The notes: generated by a model from the sequence alone, not told the origin. Shown: positions 7,489-14,836, numbered from the stretch's first letter. The stretch is DNA of 14,836 nucleotides from JAMQKA01 sp033722415 (GCA_033722415.1 JAWVZC010000059.1:1-14836); one strand, 5' to 3'. A program made the numbers and translations.

Positions 7489-8615
7489 ACATGAATAAAA
7501 AAGATATCTTAACCGTCTTTACAATAGCTCTACTAGGCACTGTTACCATTCTGTGGCTTACTGATAACGAGGAATCCGCAGCGGCCCGGGGTACGGATTT
7601 GGATCGACAAAACGGTGGTGTCGCTGTTGAGATCACCCGGCCCACTGTAAAAACCGTTGCCGACCGCCTGCCGTATTTGGGAACTGTTGCAGGGACCAGA
7701 GACGGGACTCTTTCCTTCCGTATAGGTGGAACACTCAATGAAATCAAAGTTGAGGAGGGAGAAAACGTTCAAAAAGGGATGGTGCTGGCTACTGTTTCGG
7801 TTCCCGAACTGGACGCCCAGCGCAGACGCGCTAGAAGTGAGTTCAGGAAGGCACAATCATCAAAAGCTTTTTGGGAACGTGAAGTTACCACCGACAGCAC
7901 GCTCTATAATGAGGGTGCCATTTCACAAACGGTATTCAATAAAACGGCTTTCAATTATGAACAAGCCTTGAGTAGTTATTATGCTGCAGAGGCGGCGTTG
8001 GATGAAATTCGAGAGAAAATTGAGCAGACCCGGCTTGAGGCTCCTGCCAACGGTACGATTGGATCCATCATGATCCGGGAAGGAAGCAACATCGGGCCGA
8101 ACCAGCCGGTATTCTTTTTCCACCAGGGGCAGCCGGTAATTTATGCTGATGTACTGGAGCAGGATCTCCGCAAAGGAATTAAAGAGGGAACCCCGGTTTC
8201 GGCGGAAATCCAAAATAAAATGGTGACCGGAAGGGTGGACCGAATAGATTACCAGGCCAAGCCTCCTTTCCGGAGCGTCCGTGTTTTTGTCTCCTTCAAT
8301 GATTCTGCTCTCGGCAACCGCCGACCCGGGGCGGGCATTTCCCTGGCTTTTGAAGTCAACAGGCAGGAAGAGGCCCTGCTGGTGCCGGTATCCTCCATTG
8401 ATTTACGAGGAGAACTCCCACGCCTGTTTAAAGTAACCAATCAAGAGAAAGTGGAAGCCGTACCGGTTGAACTCGGCATCCAGCGCGGGGAATACCGCCA
8501 GGTAAAAGGCAATGTATCCCCGAGCGATAGAATTATCAGTTCCGGGGTCAATAATGTAGAGTCCGGCGACCGGGTGGAAATTGCCCGTGAACTCACGTCG
8601 AATAATATAAATTAA
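7485..8615 (+). CDS. RND efflux periplasmic adaptor (membrane fusion protein)
   Basis: A 376-residue AcrA/MexA-type adaptor linking the inner-membrane RND pump to the outer-membrane channel. Residues 7-26 form an N-terminal membrane anchor or uncleaved signal; no lipobox Cys is present. The first lipoyl half-motif (GGTLNEIKVEEGENVQKGMV) is at about residues 80-100, a helical hairpin follows at about 105-180, the second lipoyl half (LEAPANGTIGSIMIREGSNI) is near 185-205, and beta-barrel and membrane-proximal domains complete the protein (SVRVFVSF, LLVPVSSIDLRG). Its ATG lies in the stop of the channel gene (ATGA), so translation is likely coupled; a second ATG at 7491 would remove two residues. 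The RND gene starts 14 bp after its stop. Confidence 0.92.
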   Translation: MNMNKKDILTVFTIALLGTVTILWLTDNEESAAARGTDLDRQNGGVAVEITRPTVKTVADRLPYLGTVAGTRDGTLSFRIGGTLNEIKVEEGENVQKGMVLATVSVPELDAQRRRARSEFRKAQSSKAFWEREVTTDSTLYNEGAISQTVFNKTAFNYEQALSSYYAAEAALDEIREKIEQTRLEAPANGTIGSIMIREGSNIGPNQPVFFFHQGQPVIYADVLEQDLRKGIKEGTPVSAEIQNKMVTGRVDRIDYQAKPPFRSVRVFVSFNDSALGNRRPGAGISLAFEVNRQEEALLVPVSSIDLRGELPRLFKVTNQEKVEAVPVELGIQRGEYRQVKGNVSPSDRIISSGVNNVESGDRVEIARELTSNNIN

Positions 8616-8629
8616 GATCACAATATTTT

Positions 8630-11600
8630 ATGAACTGGGCAGGATTTTCAATACAAAACAGGTACACTATTTATGCGCTTGCACTGGCCATCCTGGTGTT
8701 CGGTGCGCAATCGTATCTTACTCTTCCCATATCGCTGTTCCCGGAGACATCCCCCCCGGTGGTTACCATTATTACCCAGTATCCCGGTGCCACTGCTCTT
8801 GATGTTGCTGAAAAGGTATCTGAAGATGTGGAAGAGGAGGTGGCCGCTCTTGACGGGATCGCAAAAGTAACCTCCAAATCGCAAGACGGCCTGTCAGTCG
8901 TTACAGCAGAATTCCAATATGATGTCAGCGTGGACCTGGCGGCCGTGGATGTGCAAAATGCGGTAAGCCGTATTAGCGGCACACTTCCGGAATCCATCAG
9001 TGAGCCGCGCATACTGAAGATCAGCTCGAGTGACAAACCAGTAATTACGCTCGGTATCAGTTCAAATGACGGTAATTTGAAGAAGGTACGACAAATTGCC
9101 GATGACGAAATTGCCCCCATCCTGCAGCGACTCAGGGGCGTTGCCTCAGTGGATATATTCGGCGGATACCGCCGGCAGATCAACATTTCTATCGACCGTG
9201 ATCGCATGGAAGCAGCCAATATCACGCTAAGTGCCATCAGCCAGTCTGTACAATCGGCCAACATCTCCAGACCGCTGGGCAGCATTGACAACAACCGGCG
9301 TGAGGTACTGCTGCGTTTTGACGAATCATTGACTACCGCTGAAGAGATCAAAAGTATTCCCATTAAAAATGAAAACAACCAGCGACTGCTTATCGGTGAT
9401 ATCGCTGAAGTAGAAGACGGTGTGGCTGATCCCCAAAGTGCATTTATGGCAAACGGAACTGAAGTGGTAGCCCTGCAGGTACTACAGCAGGATGATGCAA
9501 ATACCGTGGAGGTGGTGGGTCGTATAACGGACCAGTTGCCTGATCTTCGGCAGCAGTACCCCGGCTTAACGTTTGAAGTTGCCACCGAAGAGGGATCCTT
9601 CACCGAGCAGGTTACCGGCAATATGGCTACTTCCATAGCCCTCGCACTTTTGCTGGCATCGTTCATCATATTTGGATTCCTGGAGAGCATCCGGCGTGCC
9701 TTTATTGTGAGTATTGCCATGCCTATGAGTTTCTTACTTACTTTTGCCCTGATGAAACTCAACGGCATGGAGCTGGACCTGGTGACGCTTTCAGCTATTA
9801 TCCTGGCTGTCGGTATGGTCGTTGATGGTGCTGTCGTGGTAATTGAAAATATCAGCCGCCATTACGACGAGGAGAATATTTCTGCCAAACAAGCAGCTAT
9901 TGATGGCACCGGGGAGGTCTTCTTCGCCGTGCTTGTGGGAGTGGCTACGACCGTCATTGTCTTGATTCCCTTTCAGTTTCTGACAGGATTTGTAGGCAAG
10001 GTTTTCGGTCCGCTCTCGCTCACCATGATTTTTGCCTTCGGTTCCTCCATCCTGATGGCTGTTACCCTTATCCCACTGCTGTTTTTTCTTCTTGAAAGAA
10101 ACAAATCGGAATCCGGTTCATGGATTGAACGATATATCGCACCCTTTAACCGTGGGATGGATAAAATTCGAGATGGCTATTTAGTGCTCCTTGACTGGTC
10201 GCTGAAACACCGCCCTATTCTGCTGACCGGTACCCTGATTATTATTATCGGCAGCATGGCATTGCTGGCGATGCGGGGGATGGAAGTGCTGCCCAAGCTG
10301 GATTCCGGTTCTTTCTTTATATCTGTGGAAGCAGAAGCCGGAAGTTCCTTTGAACAGACCAAATCCATTGTCCGTGACATCGAAGACCTGCTCAATGAGG
10401 ATCGCGACGTGATTAATTATACTTCCCAGATCGGCTTTGAACCCGATGCCAAATTTTTTGGCGATGCCGGGGCCATGGGCGTCCAGCAGGCTTTTATTAC
10501 CGTTGATCTGGTTTCCCGGAAAGAACGGGACCGCTCAATCTGGGAGATCGAGGATCAGCTGCGGGATAAAATAAATCGCATTCCCGGTATCCGAACAGCC
10601 GTGCTGAAAGAGATGGGCGGAACGGCTAAAAGCACTACTGCCGCTCCCATCGACGTGCGCATATCGGGGCCGGAATTGGATCAATTAAACAAGCTGGCCA
10701 AAGAAGTGGCCGGCCGGGTACGCAACGTGGAGGGAGCTGTCAATATTTATCGGCAGTGGACCCTGGAACGTCCCGAGGTGCAATTTACCATTGATCGATT
10801 TAATACCGCTTTTTATGGTCTTACGCCCGGCTATATTGCCCAGGAAACCTTTGCGGCCGTGGATGGGTTACCGGTTACCAGATTAGATGCTCCTGACGGT
10901 ACAGATCCCGCTATCGTGGTACGGTATGATTCTACCAATCGCAGGGTGTTGGATGATGTCTTGCAGACAAAATTGAAGCCCGGACTGCCATTGTCATCTG
11001 TAGCAAAAACCGATGTACAGCTGGCCCCGAACCTGATAACACGTGAAAATCTCATCCATACGGCCGACGTATTGGGTTTTACCTACGATCGGGCTTTTAG
11101 TCATGTTATTGCTGATATCGAAACCTCCATCGCAGAGATTGATGTCCCCAAAGGATATGACCTGGAGGTGACCGGCGAAAACTCCGATCTCCAGGAATCG
11201 CGCTCGCAAATGCTCTCCGCACTGCTGGCCGCTCTCATTGCTGTTTACCTGCTGATGGTTGCCCAATTCCGCTCCTTCATTCATCCATTGACGGTCATGC
11301 TTGCCGTACCCCTTGTAGTGGTGGGAGCCGCCATTGCATTAATCATTGCCGGCAAGGTAATCTCCATGTCGGTGTTGATCGGTTTTATTTTGCTAGTCGG
11401 TATAGCCGTTAACAACTCGGTCATTCTTATTGATTTTATTTTACATCAGATGAAGGGCGAAAGCCGGGAAGAGATAGTAAAAAAATCGGTTTCGGTTCGG
11501 TTTCGTCCTATCATGATGACCACCTTCTCAACGGTCATCGGTATGCTGCCGCTGGCGCTCGAGCTGGCATTGGGAGCCGAACGATTTTCCCCCATGGCCA

Positions 11601-11728
11601 TCGTCATTATCGGCGGGCTTACGGCCTCAAGTATCCTTACCATGGTGGTGGTACCCGTGTTTTATACCGTGATTGATGATTTTACAACATGGCTGGGTGA
11701 ACTAAGGACAGCAACGAATTCCCAATAG
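8630..11728 (+). CDS. RND-family efflux permease
   Basis: A 1032-residue proton-driven inner-membrane pump of the AcrB/CusA superfamily, with the usual length and internal duplication: a membrane helix at about residues 10-30, a large periplasmic loop, helices at about 330-490, a second loop, then helices at about 850-1020. Visible family motifs are PGATALDVAEKV, GMVVDGAVVVIENI, GIAVNNSVILIDF and VRFRPIMMTTFSTVIGMLPL. In the relay region Asp399 aligns with AcrB Asp407, but the next residue is Gly400 instead of the second Asp, and Asn928 takes the place of Lys940. The DGAVV form is reminiscent of heavy-metal (CzcA/CusA-type) members. Substrate cannot be read from sequence; drug-like compounds or metals are both possible. 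It is the last gene of the operon, followed by a hairpin terminator. Confidence 0.92.
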   Translation: MNWAGFSIQNRYTIYALALAILVFGAQSYLTLPISLFPETSPPVVTIITQYPGATALDVAEKVSEDVEEEVAALDGIAKVTSKSQDGLSVVTAEFQYDVSVDLAAVDVQNAVSRISGTLPESISEPRILKISSSDKPVITLGISSNDGNLKKVRQIADDEIAPILQRLRGVASVDIFGGYRRQINISIDRDRMEAANITLSAISQSVQSANISRPLGSIDNNRREVLLRFDESLTTAEEIKSIPIKNENNQRLLIGDIAEVEDGVADPQSAFMANGTEVVALQVLQQDDANTVEVVGRITDQLPDLRQQYPGLTFEVATEEGSFTEQVTGNMATSIALALLLASFIIFGFLESIRRAFIVSIAMPMSFLLTFALMKLNGMELDLVTLSAIILAVGMVVDGAVVVIENISRHYDEENISAKQAAIDGTGEVFFAVLVGVATTVIVLIPFQFLTGFVGKVFGPLSLTMIFAFGSSILMAVTLIPLLFFLLERNKSESGSWIERYIAPFNRGMDKIRDGYLVLLDWSLKHRPILLTGTLIIIIGSMALLAMRGMEVLPKLDSGSFFISVEAEAGSSFEQTKSIVRDIEDLLNEDRDVINYTSQIGFEPDAKFFGDAGAMGVQQAFITVDLVSRKERDRSIWEIEDQLRDKINRIPGIRTAVLKEMGGTAKSTTAAPIDVRISGPELDQLNKLAKEVAGRVRNVEGAVNIYRQWTLERPEVQFTIDRFNTAFYGLTPGYIAQETFAAVDGLPVTRLDAPDGTDPAIVVRYDSTNRRVLDDVLQTKLKPGLPLSSVAKTDVQLAPNLITRENLIHTADVLGFTYDRAFSHVIADIETSIAEIDVPKGYDLEVTGENSDLQESRSQMLSALLAALIAVYLLMVAQFRSFIHPLTVMLAVPLVVVGAAIALIIAGKVISMSVLIGFILLVGIAVNNSVILIDFILHQMKGESREEIVKKSVSVRFRPIMMTTFSTVIGMLPLALELALGAERFSPMAIVIIGGLTASSILTMVVVPVFYTVIDDFTTWLGELRTATNSQ

Positions 11729-11766
11729 AATTTTACCAAGATCCCAACCAACCAATCCCCAACTTA

Positions 11767-11801
11767 GATATCCCTGGTTGACAGCCGGGGATATTTATTA
11801 A
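11767..11801 (+). terminator. Hairpin terminator after the efflux operon
   Basis: ATATCCCTGG (11768-11777) pairs with CCGGGGATAT (11785-11794) over 10 bp with one G-T wobble, around a 7-base loop, followed by the T-rich TTATTA. The U tract is weak but the stem is strong. The loop contains TTGACA (11778-11783), a consensus -35 hexamer, without a good -10 at the right spacing. Confidence 0.6.
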
Positions 11802-11825
11802 CAGGTAAATAATTAACCGTCAGTT

Positions 11826-12371
11826 ATGATTGTCATTACCAAATGGATAGCACTTCTCGGAATCATGTTATTACTGAATTCACCAGCCGTTGCTCAACTT
11901 TCGGCAGACTCAATTCGTTTGAGCCACATTCCTGAACAATCCTTTGAAACCGTTGAAGGTGATAAGATTACACCTTCCAATATGCAGAAGAAAGGTTTCT
12001 TCCTTTTTTTATTACCGAAACCGGGATCAAAGTCGGAAGGGAAAAAGATTATGAAGAGTATCCGTTTCTGGATAAAGGAGAGAACATCCGAATACAAACA
12101 AACGTTTTCACTTTTGATAGTGGAGCCATTCCAAACGTCGTTTCCATTTTACAACATCCAAAAAAGCAAATTAAAAAGAGAACCATATCCAGTTGTTATT
12201 GACAAAAATTTTAAGATTCTTCAACAATTTGGCATCTCCGGAGGAGAACCGCGCATTGTAGTGGCAGATGACAACTTAAAAATAATTGGATCCTTCCCCA
12301 TTCATTCCCATCACGCAGAAATAGAAAAGACCATGGAGCTGACAAAAGATTTGTTATTCAATGATAAATAG
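11826..12371 (+). CDS. Secreted thioredoxin/peroxiredoxin-like protein without cysteine
   Basis: A 181-residue protein with a signal peptide (about residues 1-23, ending SPAVAQ). The rest resembles a thioredoxin-fold AhpC/TSA or DUF4174-type protein: KGFFLFLLPKPGSKSEGKK sits where the first strand and catalytic loop would be, YPVVIDKNFKILQQFGISGG matches the second strand-helix unit, and EPRIVVADDNLKIIGSFPI matches the cis-proline and last strands. The translation has no cysteine, so it cannot do thiol chemistry; a binding, structural or chaperone role is more likely. It follows the efflux terminator by about 25 bp and ends 3 bp from the convergent TetR gene. Its sequence is clearly more A/T-rich than the efflux genes. 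The fold assignment is by pattern only. Confidence 0.7.
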   Translation: MIVITKWIALLGIMLLLNSPAVAQLSADSIRLSHIPEQSFETVEGDKITPSNMQKKGFFLFLLPKPGSKSEGKKIMKSIRFWIKERTSEYKQTFSLLIVEPFQTSFPFYNIQKSKLKREPYPVVIDKNFKILQQFGISGGEPRIVVADDNLKIIGSFPIHSHHAEIEKTMELTKDLLFNDK

Positions 12372-12374
12372 ATT

Positions 12375-12953
12375 TTACAATCTCGATTCATTTTTCAACA
12401 TACGCAAAACGGCTTTTACCGTCTCATCAATCACGTTTTCCGGATTTAATGAAGTTATATTTCGTTGAATAAAAATGGTGCTGCGCTGTACCATGCCCAC
12501 AATCCAGGCAACGGTAATCGTAGGCTCCGACAGCTGAAATAAATGTTGCTCCATACCCTCCTGCAGTGCTTCCTCAAAAACATCTTTTGGCAGCGGTTTG
12601 GACAGCATGTCCCGGGTAATAATCTCCTCGCGGTGATTGGCTATAAGTATATAGGAGAACTCCCGCGTGCGGTTAAAGGCAAAATCAAACATGGTACGTA
12701 CCAGGATCTCGATTTGTTGCTCCGGACCGGATTGTTCCTGAACGGCTTTTTTCAGTGTACTGCGAAACTCCGTGGCACAATCCAAAAAGATGGTTCGGGC
12801 AAGATCATCCTTGCTTTTAAAATGGCGGTATATATTTCCCTCTGCAGTATCAGCTCCCTCCGCTATCGCTCTTATTGACGTCGCATCTATACCGTGCTTC
12901 ACAAATAGTTGTAAAGCCGTTTCCAATATTGCTTCCCTTTTGGTATCTCCCAC
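12375..12953 (-). CDS. TetR/AcrR-family transcriptional repressor
   Basis: A 192-residue regulator. The N-terminal DNA-binding domain covers about residues 5-52: ILETALQLFVKHGIDATS, then the helix-turn-helix AIAEGADTAEGNIYRHFKSK, the classic TetR signature. The remaining all-helical domain (to RMLKNESRL) should bind an unknown ligand and dimerise. It starts at GTG 12953, directly after the TAA of the cytochrome gene, with GAAGGAAG as ribosome site inside the end of that gene, so the two are co-transcribed and probably coupled. Near-identical palindromes lie at the promoter of this operon (13411-13428) and of the RND operon (6131-6148). It is therefore the likely repressor of both itself and the pump, which is inferred. 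Its 3' end is 3 bp from the convergent thioredoxin-like gene. Confidence 0.92.
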   Translation of the reverse strand: MGDTKREAILETALQLFVKHGIDATSIRAIAEGADTAEGNIYRHFKSKDDLARTIFLDCATEFRSTLKKAVQEQSGPEQQIEILVRTMFDFAFNRTREFSYILIANHREEIITRDMLSKPLPKDVFEEALQEGMEQHLFQLSEPTITVAWIVGMVQRSTIFIQRNITSLNPENVIDETVKAVLRMLKNESRL

Positions 12954-13394
12954 TTATCTTCCTTCAATAATTTGGGTTCTGAAACTCGAGTGACAGCTTA
13001 CGCAGCCCTGCTGGATAATACTGTAATGTTTCAGAATTTCATTCATGTTTTGTGCCAACGCATCTTTTGCCAAAGAGTCTGCTTGATTATGTACCTGCAT
13101 ATCCAAAGCGGCAAAAGCCTTCATCTTTTGTTTACCGAGGATTCCGGCAATCTCCTTTCGCTGATCTGCCGGAATTTTGGGATGGTTTACGATATTGTGG
13201 GCTCCCGACCAGATTGTTTCATAATTCTCGTTCCATATGCCTACTTCAATGGTTTGCATGTCCATCATGAGACGCTGCATTATTGTTTTTATCGGTTGTG
13301 TATCATCCTGCACGGGCTCATTACCAATCCCGATCATTGCTACTGAAAAAAACGTTACCAACAATAAAAGAAGTGAAAATCGATTTTTCATCAT
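12954..13394 (-). CDS. Cytochrome c'-like periplasmic monoheme protein
   Basis: A 146-residue protein with a signal peptide at about residues 1-24 (MMKNRFSLLLLLVTFFSVAM) and one heme-binding motif near the C-terminus, CVSCH at residues 131-135 followed by SSFR. An N-terminal Met-rich helix (MQRLMMDMQ) and predicted helical segments before the heme helix fit the four-helix cytochrome c'/c-556 family, whose members carry electrons or bind NO or CO at the heme. Whether heme iron is five- or six-coordinate cannot be told here. The longer frame from GTG 13427 would start inside the operator and add residues before the signal, so the ATG at 13394 (or 13391) is chosen. It is the first gene of the operon; its stop codon touches the TetR start. 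Confidence 0.85.
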   Translation of the reverse strand: MMKNRFSLLLLLVTFFSVAMIGIGNEPVQDDTQPIKTIMQRLMMDMQTIEVGIWNENYETIWSGAHNIVNHPKIPADQRKEIAGILGKQKMKAFAALDMQVHNQADSLAKDALAQNMNEILKHYSIIQQGCVSCHSSFRTQIIEGR

Positions 13395-13410
13395 CAAAAT
13401 ATATTTAATG

Positions 13411-13428
13411 TGTGAATGTTTACTCACA
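13411..13428. promoter_or_regulatory. TetR-type operator of the cytochrome-tetR operon
   Basis: On the minus strand this reads TGTGAGTAAACATTCACA, 15 of 18 identical to the operator at 6131-6148, and it is also preceded by ATAT-type -10 sequence. It lies between the -10 and the start codon, so binding should block transcription: autoregulation of tetR together with the cytochrome. Confidence 0.68.
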
Positions 13429-13456
13429 ATATTGTAAATTTACTCTAGTATTGCAA
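13428..13456 (-). promoter_or_regulatory. Promoter of the cytochrome-tetR operon
   Basis: On the minus strand TTGCAA (13456-13451) and AATATT (13433-13428) are 17 bp apart. The arrangement, with -10 followed at once by GTGAGT of the operator, copies that of the efflux promoter at 6103-6131. The transcript would start about 27 bases before the ATG at 13394. Confidence 0.5.
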
Positions 13457-13536
13457 TTTGAAATAACATGATGACAAGACTTTTCTATCTTCTGTCTTCA
13501 TTATTTCACGATAACGATAACTGAAATATTGCGCGA

Positions 13537-13962
13537 TTGGTTTTGTTGACTAAGCTTAACAACATAGCGGCGGTTGTATTGATGCTATTCCTTTCGGCCT
13601 GGTCGCTGCAAAGCCTGTCACCAGTATTGATACAGCAGTTGACCCATTCCGGGAACGACGTTATGGTATGCGGAATACCAGGGGATTCGGGTACTACTTG
13701 CGATATGAATGGCAATGACCACTGTAATTGTAATCATAGCACTAAAAACCATACAGACGAGAACAACGTTACCATTTGCGGCTGTACCCATCACGGAAAC
13801 GAAGTAGTGGCCGTAACATCCCCATTTCAGATTAAAGCCCCGCTGACTTCAACTTTACACAGCATAAACGCTCCCCGTAATTCTATTTTCCCGCACCTGG
13901 TACAAAACCATTCTTTTATCTTTGCGGATGATATTTTCCACCCGCCCCGCCTCAACGCATGA
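13537..13962 (+). CDS. Small secreted Cys/His-rich protein, possible metal-binding
   Basis: A 141-residue protein with an N-terminal hydrophobic stretch (about residues 10-24) that should act as a signal or anchor. Residues 45-88 are rich in possible metal ligands: Cys45, 55, 63, 65, 81 and 83, with His62, 67, 72, 85 and 86, including HCNCNH and CGCTHH. The rest is unremarkable and I recognise no family. No ATG begins the frame; TTG at 13537, 13543 or 13546 are possible, and 13546 (TKLNN...) gives a normal signal peptide. No clear ribosome site is present. The next gene, 111 bp on, looks like a copper TonB receptor, and in other bacteria small Cys/His proteins (for example DUF2946) sit beside such receptors, so copper binding is a reasonable inference. 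Reality of the gene is supported by the signal and ligand-rich composition. Confidence 0.65.
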   Translation: MVLLTKLNNIAAVVLMLFLSAWSLQSLSPVLIQQLTHSGNDVMVCGIPGDSGTTCDMNGNDHCNCNHSTKNHTDENNVTICGCTHHGNEVVAVTSPFQIKAPLTSTLHSINAPRNSIFPHLVQNHSFIFADDIFHPPRLNA

Positions 13963-14073
13963 TCACCTGATTTCCCACTCAATTTCAAGAATCAATCTGC
14001 ATCACAAGTAAGATCGCTATTTCCATGGCTGTATCTCTTTAGTGAAGTGGATGAACAAAACCATATTAAAATC

Positions 14074-14836
14074 ATGCGCTTACAAAAATTACTTTATTAT
14101 GCAATTGGACTGCTACTCTTTATCGTTTTTCCCGGTTGTGTCTGGGCACAACACACGTATACAGGCAGAGTACTGGATCGATCAACCGGCAAACCGCTAA
14201 CCGGTGCCCATGTGCATTTGTTGGACGGCGATGTCACAACTACCACGAATGCGAACGGGGAATATACATTTACATCCCAATCCAAGAGTATTACTCTTCG
14301 CATTACCTATGTAGGCTACAGACCCAAAACCGCAGAGCTTACGGCAGATAACATCAGTGAAAGACCGGCTGTCATCTTTATGCAAAAATCCAGGGAAGCG
14401 ATGAGCCCGGTTACGGTACTGGCAAGAAAAACATCCTCACAACCCGACCAGTTTTTGGATGCCAACTCGACCGTCAACCTTTCTCATGATGCGGGTCAGT
14501 TTCTCAAGGATTCACCCAATATTTCAGGCATCCGCAAAGGGGGCGGGTTCGGTGTTGATCCCGTTTTGCGCGGTTTCCAAAAAAATCAGTTGATGGTGGA
14601 AATGGACGGCCTGCTGCAATCCCAGGGCGCATGCCCCAACCGCATGGATCCCCCAACAACACACATTCAGATGGAGCAGATCGAAGAGGTTGAGATTCTT
14701 AAGGGTCCCTATGCCCTTAAGCACGGGCCCTCGTTTGGTGGTATCATCAATTTTAAATCACAGCAGCCCAACCACTTCAGCAATCCCGCCCTTTCTAGTT
14801 ACGTGACCGTTGGCTACGAAAGCAACATTGATCGCC
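14074..14836 (+). CDS. TonB-dependent receptor, OprC/NosA-like copper type (5' part)
   Basis: The first 254 residues of a TonB-dependent outer-membrane receptor; the frame runs off the window. A signal peptide (MRLQKLLYYAIGLLLFIVFP, cleavage after VWAQ or just before) is followed by a carboxypeptidase-regulatory-like domain at about residues 29-110 (GRVLDRSTGKPLTGAHVHLL, NANGEYTF, ITYVGYRPK) and the plug from about 125 (FLKDSPNISGIRKGGGFGVD, LRGFQKNQLMVEMDG, VEILKGPYALKHGPSFGG). Cys187-Pro-Asn-Arg-Met191 followed by DPPT is the feature that matches OprC/NosA-type copper receptors, where a CxxxM pair in the plug binds copper. The outer barrel is beyond the window. Start: ATG 14074 gives the signal peptide; the frame is open upstream but holds no better start. 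Copper as substrate is inferred. Confidence 0.85.
   Translation, partial: MRLQKLLYYAIGLLLFIVFPGCVWAQHTYTGRVLDRSTGKPLTGAHVHLLDGDVTTTTNANGEYTFTSQSKSITLRITYVGYRPKTAELTADNISERPAVIFMQKSREAMSPVTVLARKTSSQPDQFLDANSTVNLSHDAGQFLKDSPNISGIRKGGGFGVDPVLRGFQKNQLMVEMDGLLQSQGACPNRMDPPTTHIQMEQIEEVEILKGPYALKHGPSFGGIINFKSQQPNHFSNPALSSYVTVGYESNIDR

Noticed and set aside
8671..9768. 365-residue open frame on the minus strand inside the RND gene
   Set aside because: It is fully antisense to a clear RND permease, is Ser/Arg-rich with no domain, and is a shadow of the real frame.
13395..13427. GTG start for the cytochrome c'-like gene
   Set aside because: It lies inside the operator and around the predicted transcript start, and it would put 11 residues before the signal peptide.

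Overview
The window most resembles the Bacteroidota / Rhodothermota-Balneolota group. This is an inference from gene content: a TonB-dependent receptor with an N-terminal carboxypeptidase-regulatory-like domain, a seven-bladed FG-GAP/ASPIC-UnbV (CRTAC1-type) protein, mostly weak Shine-Dalgarno sequences, and the remnant of a small membrane protein type that I associate with that group. No rRNA, tRNA, CRISPR array or intact mobile element was seen.

Left edge (1-469): no intact gene. There are protein-like but interrupted stretches on both strands (2-100 on +, 59-227 on -), followed by an AT-rich leader rich in inverted repeats.

Region 470-5236 (+): a tight three-gene operon. It encodes a membrane b-type/pentaheme c-type cytochrome fusion, a CRTAC1-like beta-propeller protein anchored outside the inner membrane, and a membrane-anchored TPR protein. 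Spacing is 13 bp and then a 4-base ATGA overlap. This looks like an envelope redox module of unknown function.

Region 5237-6162: no intact gene. It holds a decayed membrane-protein pseudogene (about 5378-5889), then the promoter and operator of the next operon.

Region 6163-11728 (+): a tripartite RND efflux operon (outer-membrane channel, periplasmic adaptor, RND permease), closed by a hairpin terminator. It is followed by 11826-12371 (+), a secreted thioredoxin/peroxiredoxin-like protein with no cysteine at all.

Region 12375-13394 (-): a two-gene operon of a cytochrome c'-like protein and a TetR/AcrR regulator, with the regulator GTG directly after the cytochrome TAA. The promoters of the efflux operon and of this operon carry nearly the same 18-bp operator (15 of 18 identical) at the same position relative to matching -35/-10 elements. 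The simplest model is that the TetR protein represses both its own cytochrome operon and the RND pump 6 kb away.

Right edge (13537-14836, +): a small secreted Cys/His-rich protein, then the 5' part of a TonB-dependent receptor whose plug carries a CxxxM motif followed by DPPT, as in OprC/NosA-type copper receptors. This suggests copper acquisition or handling.
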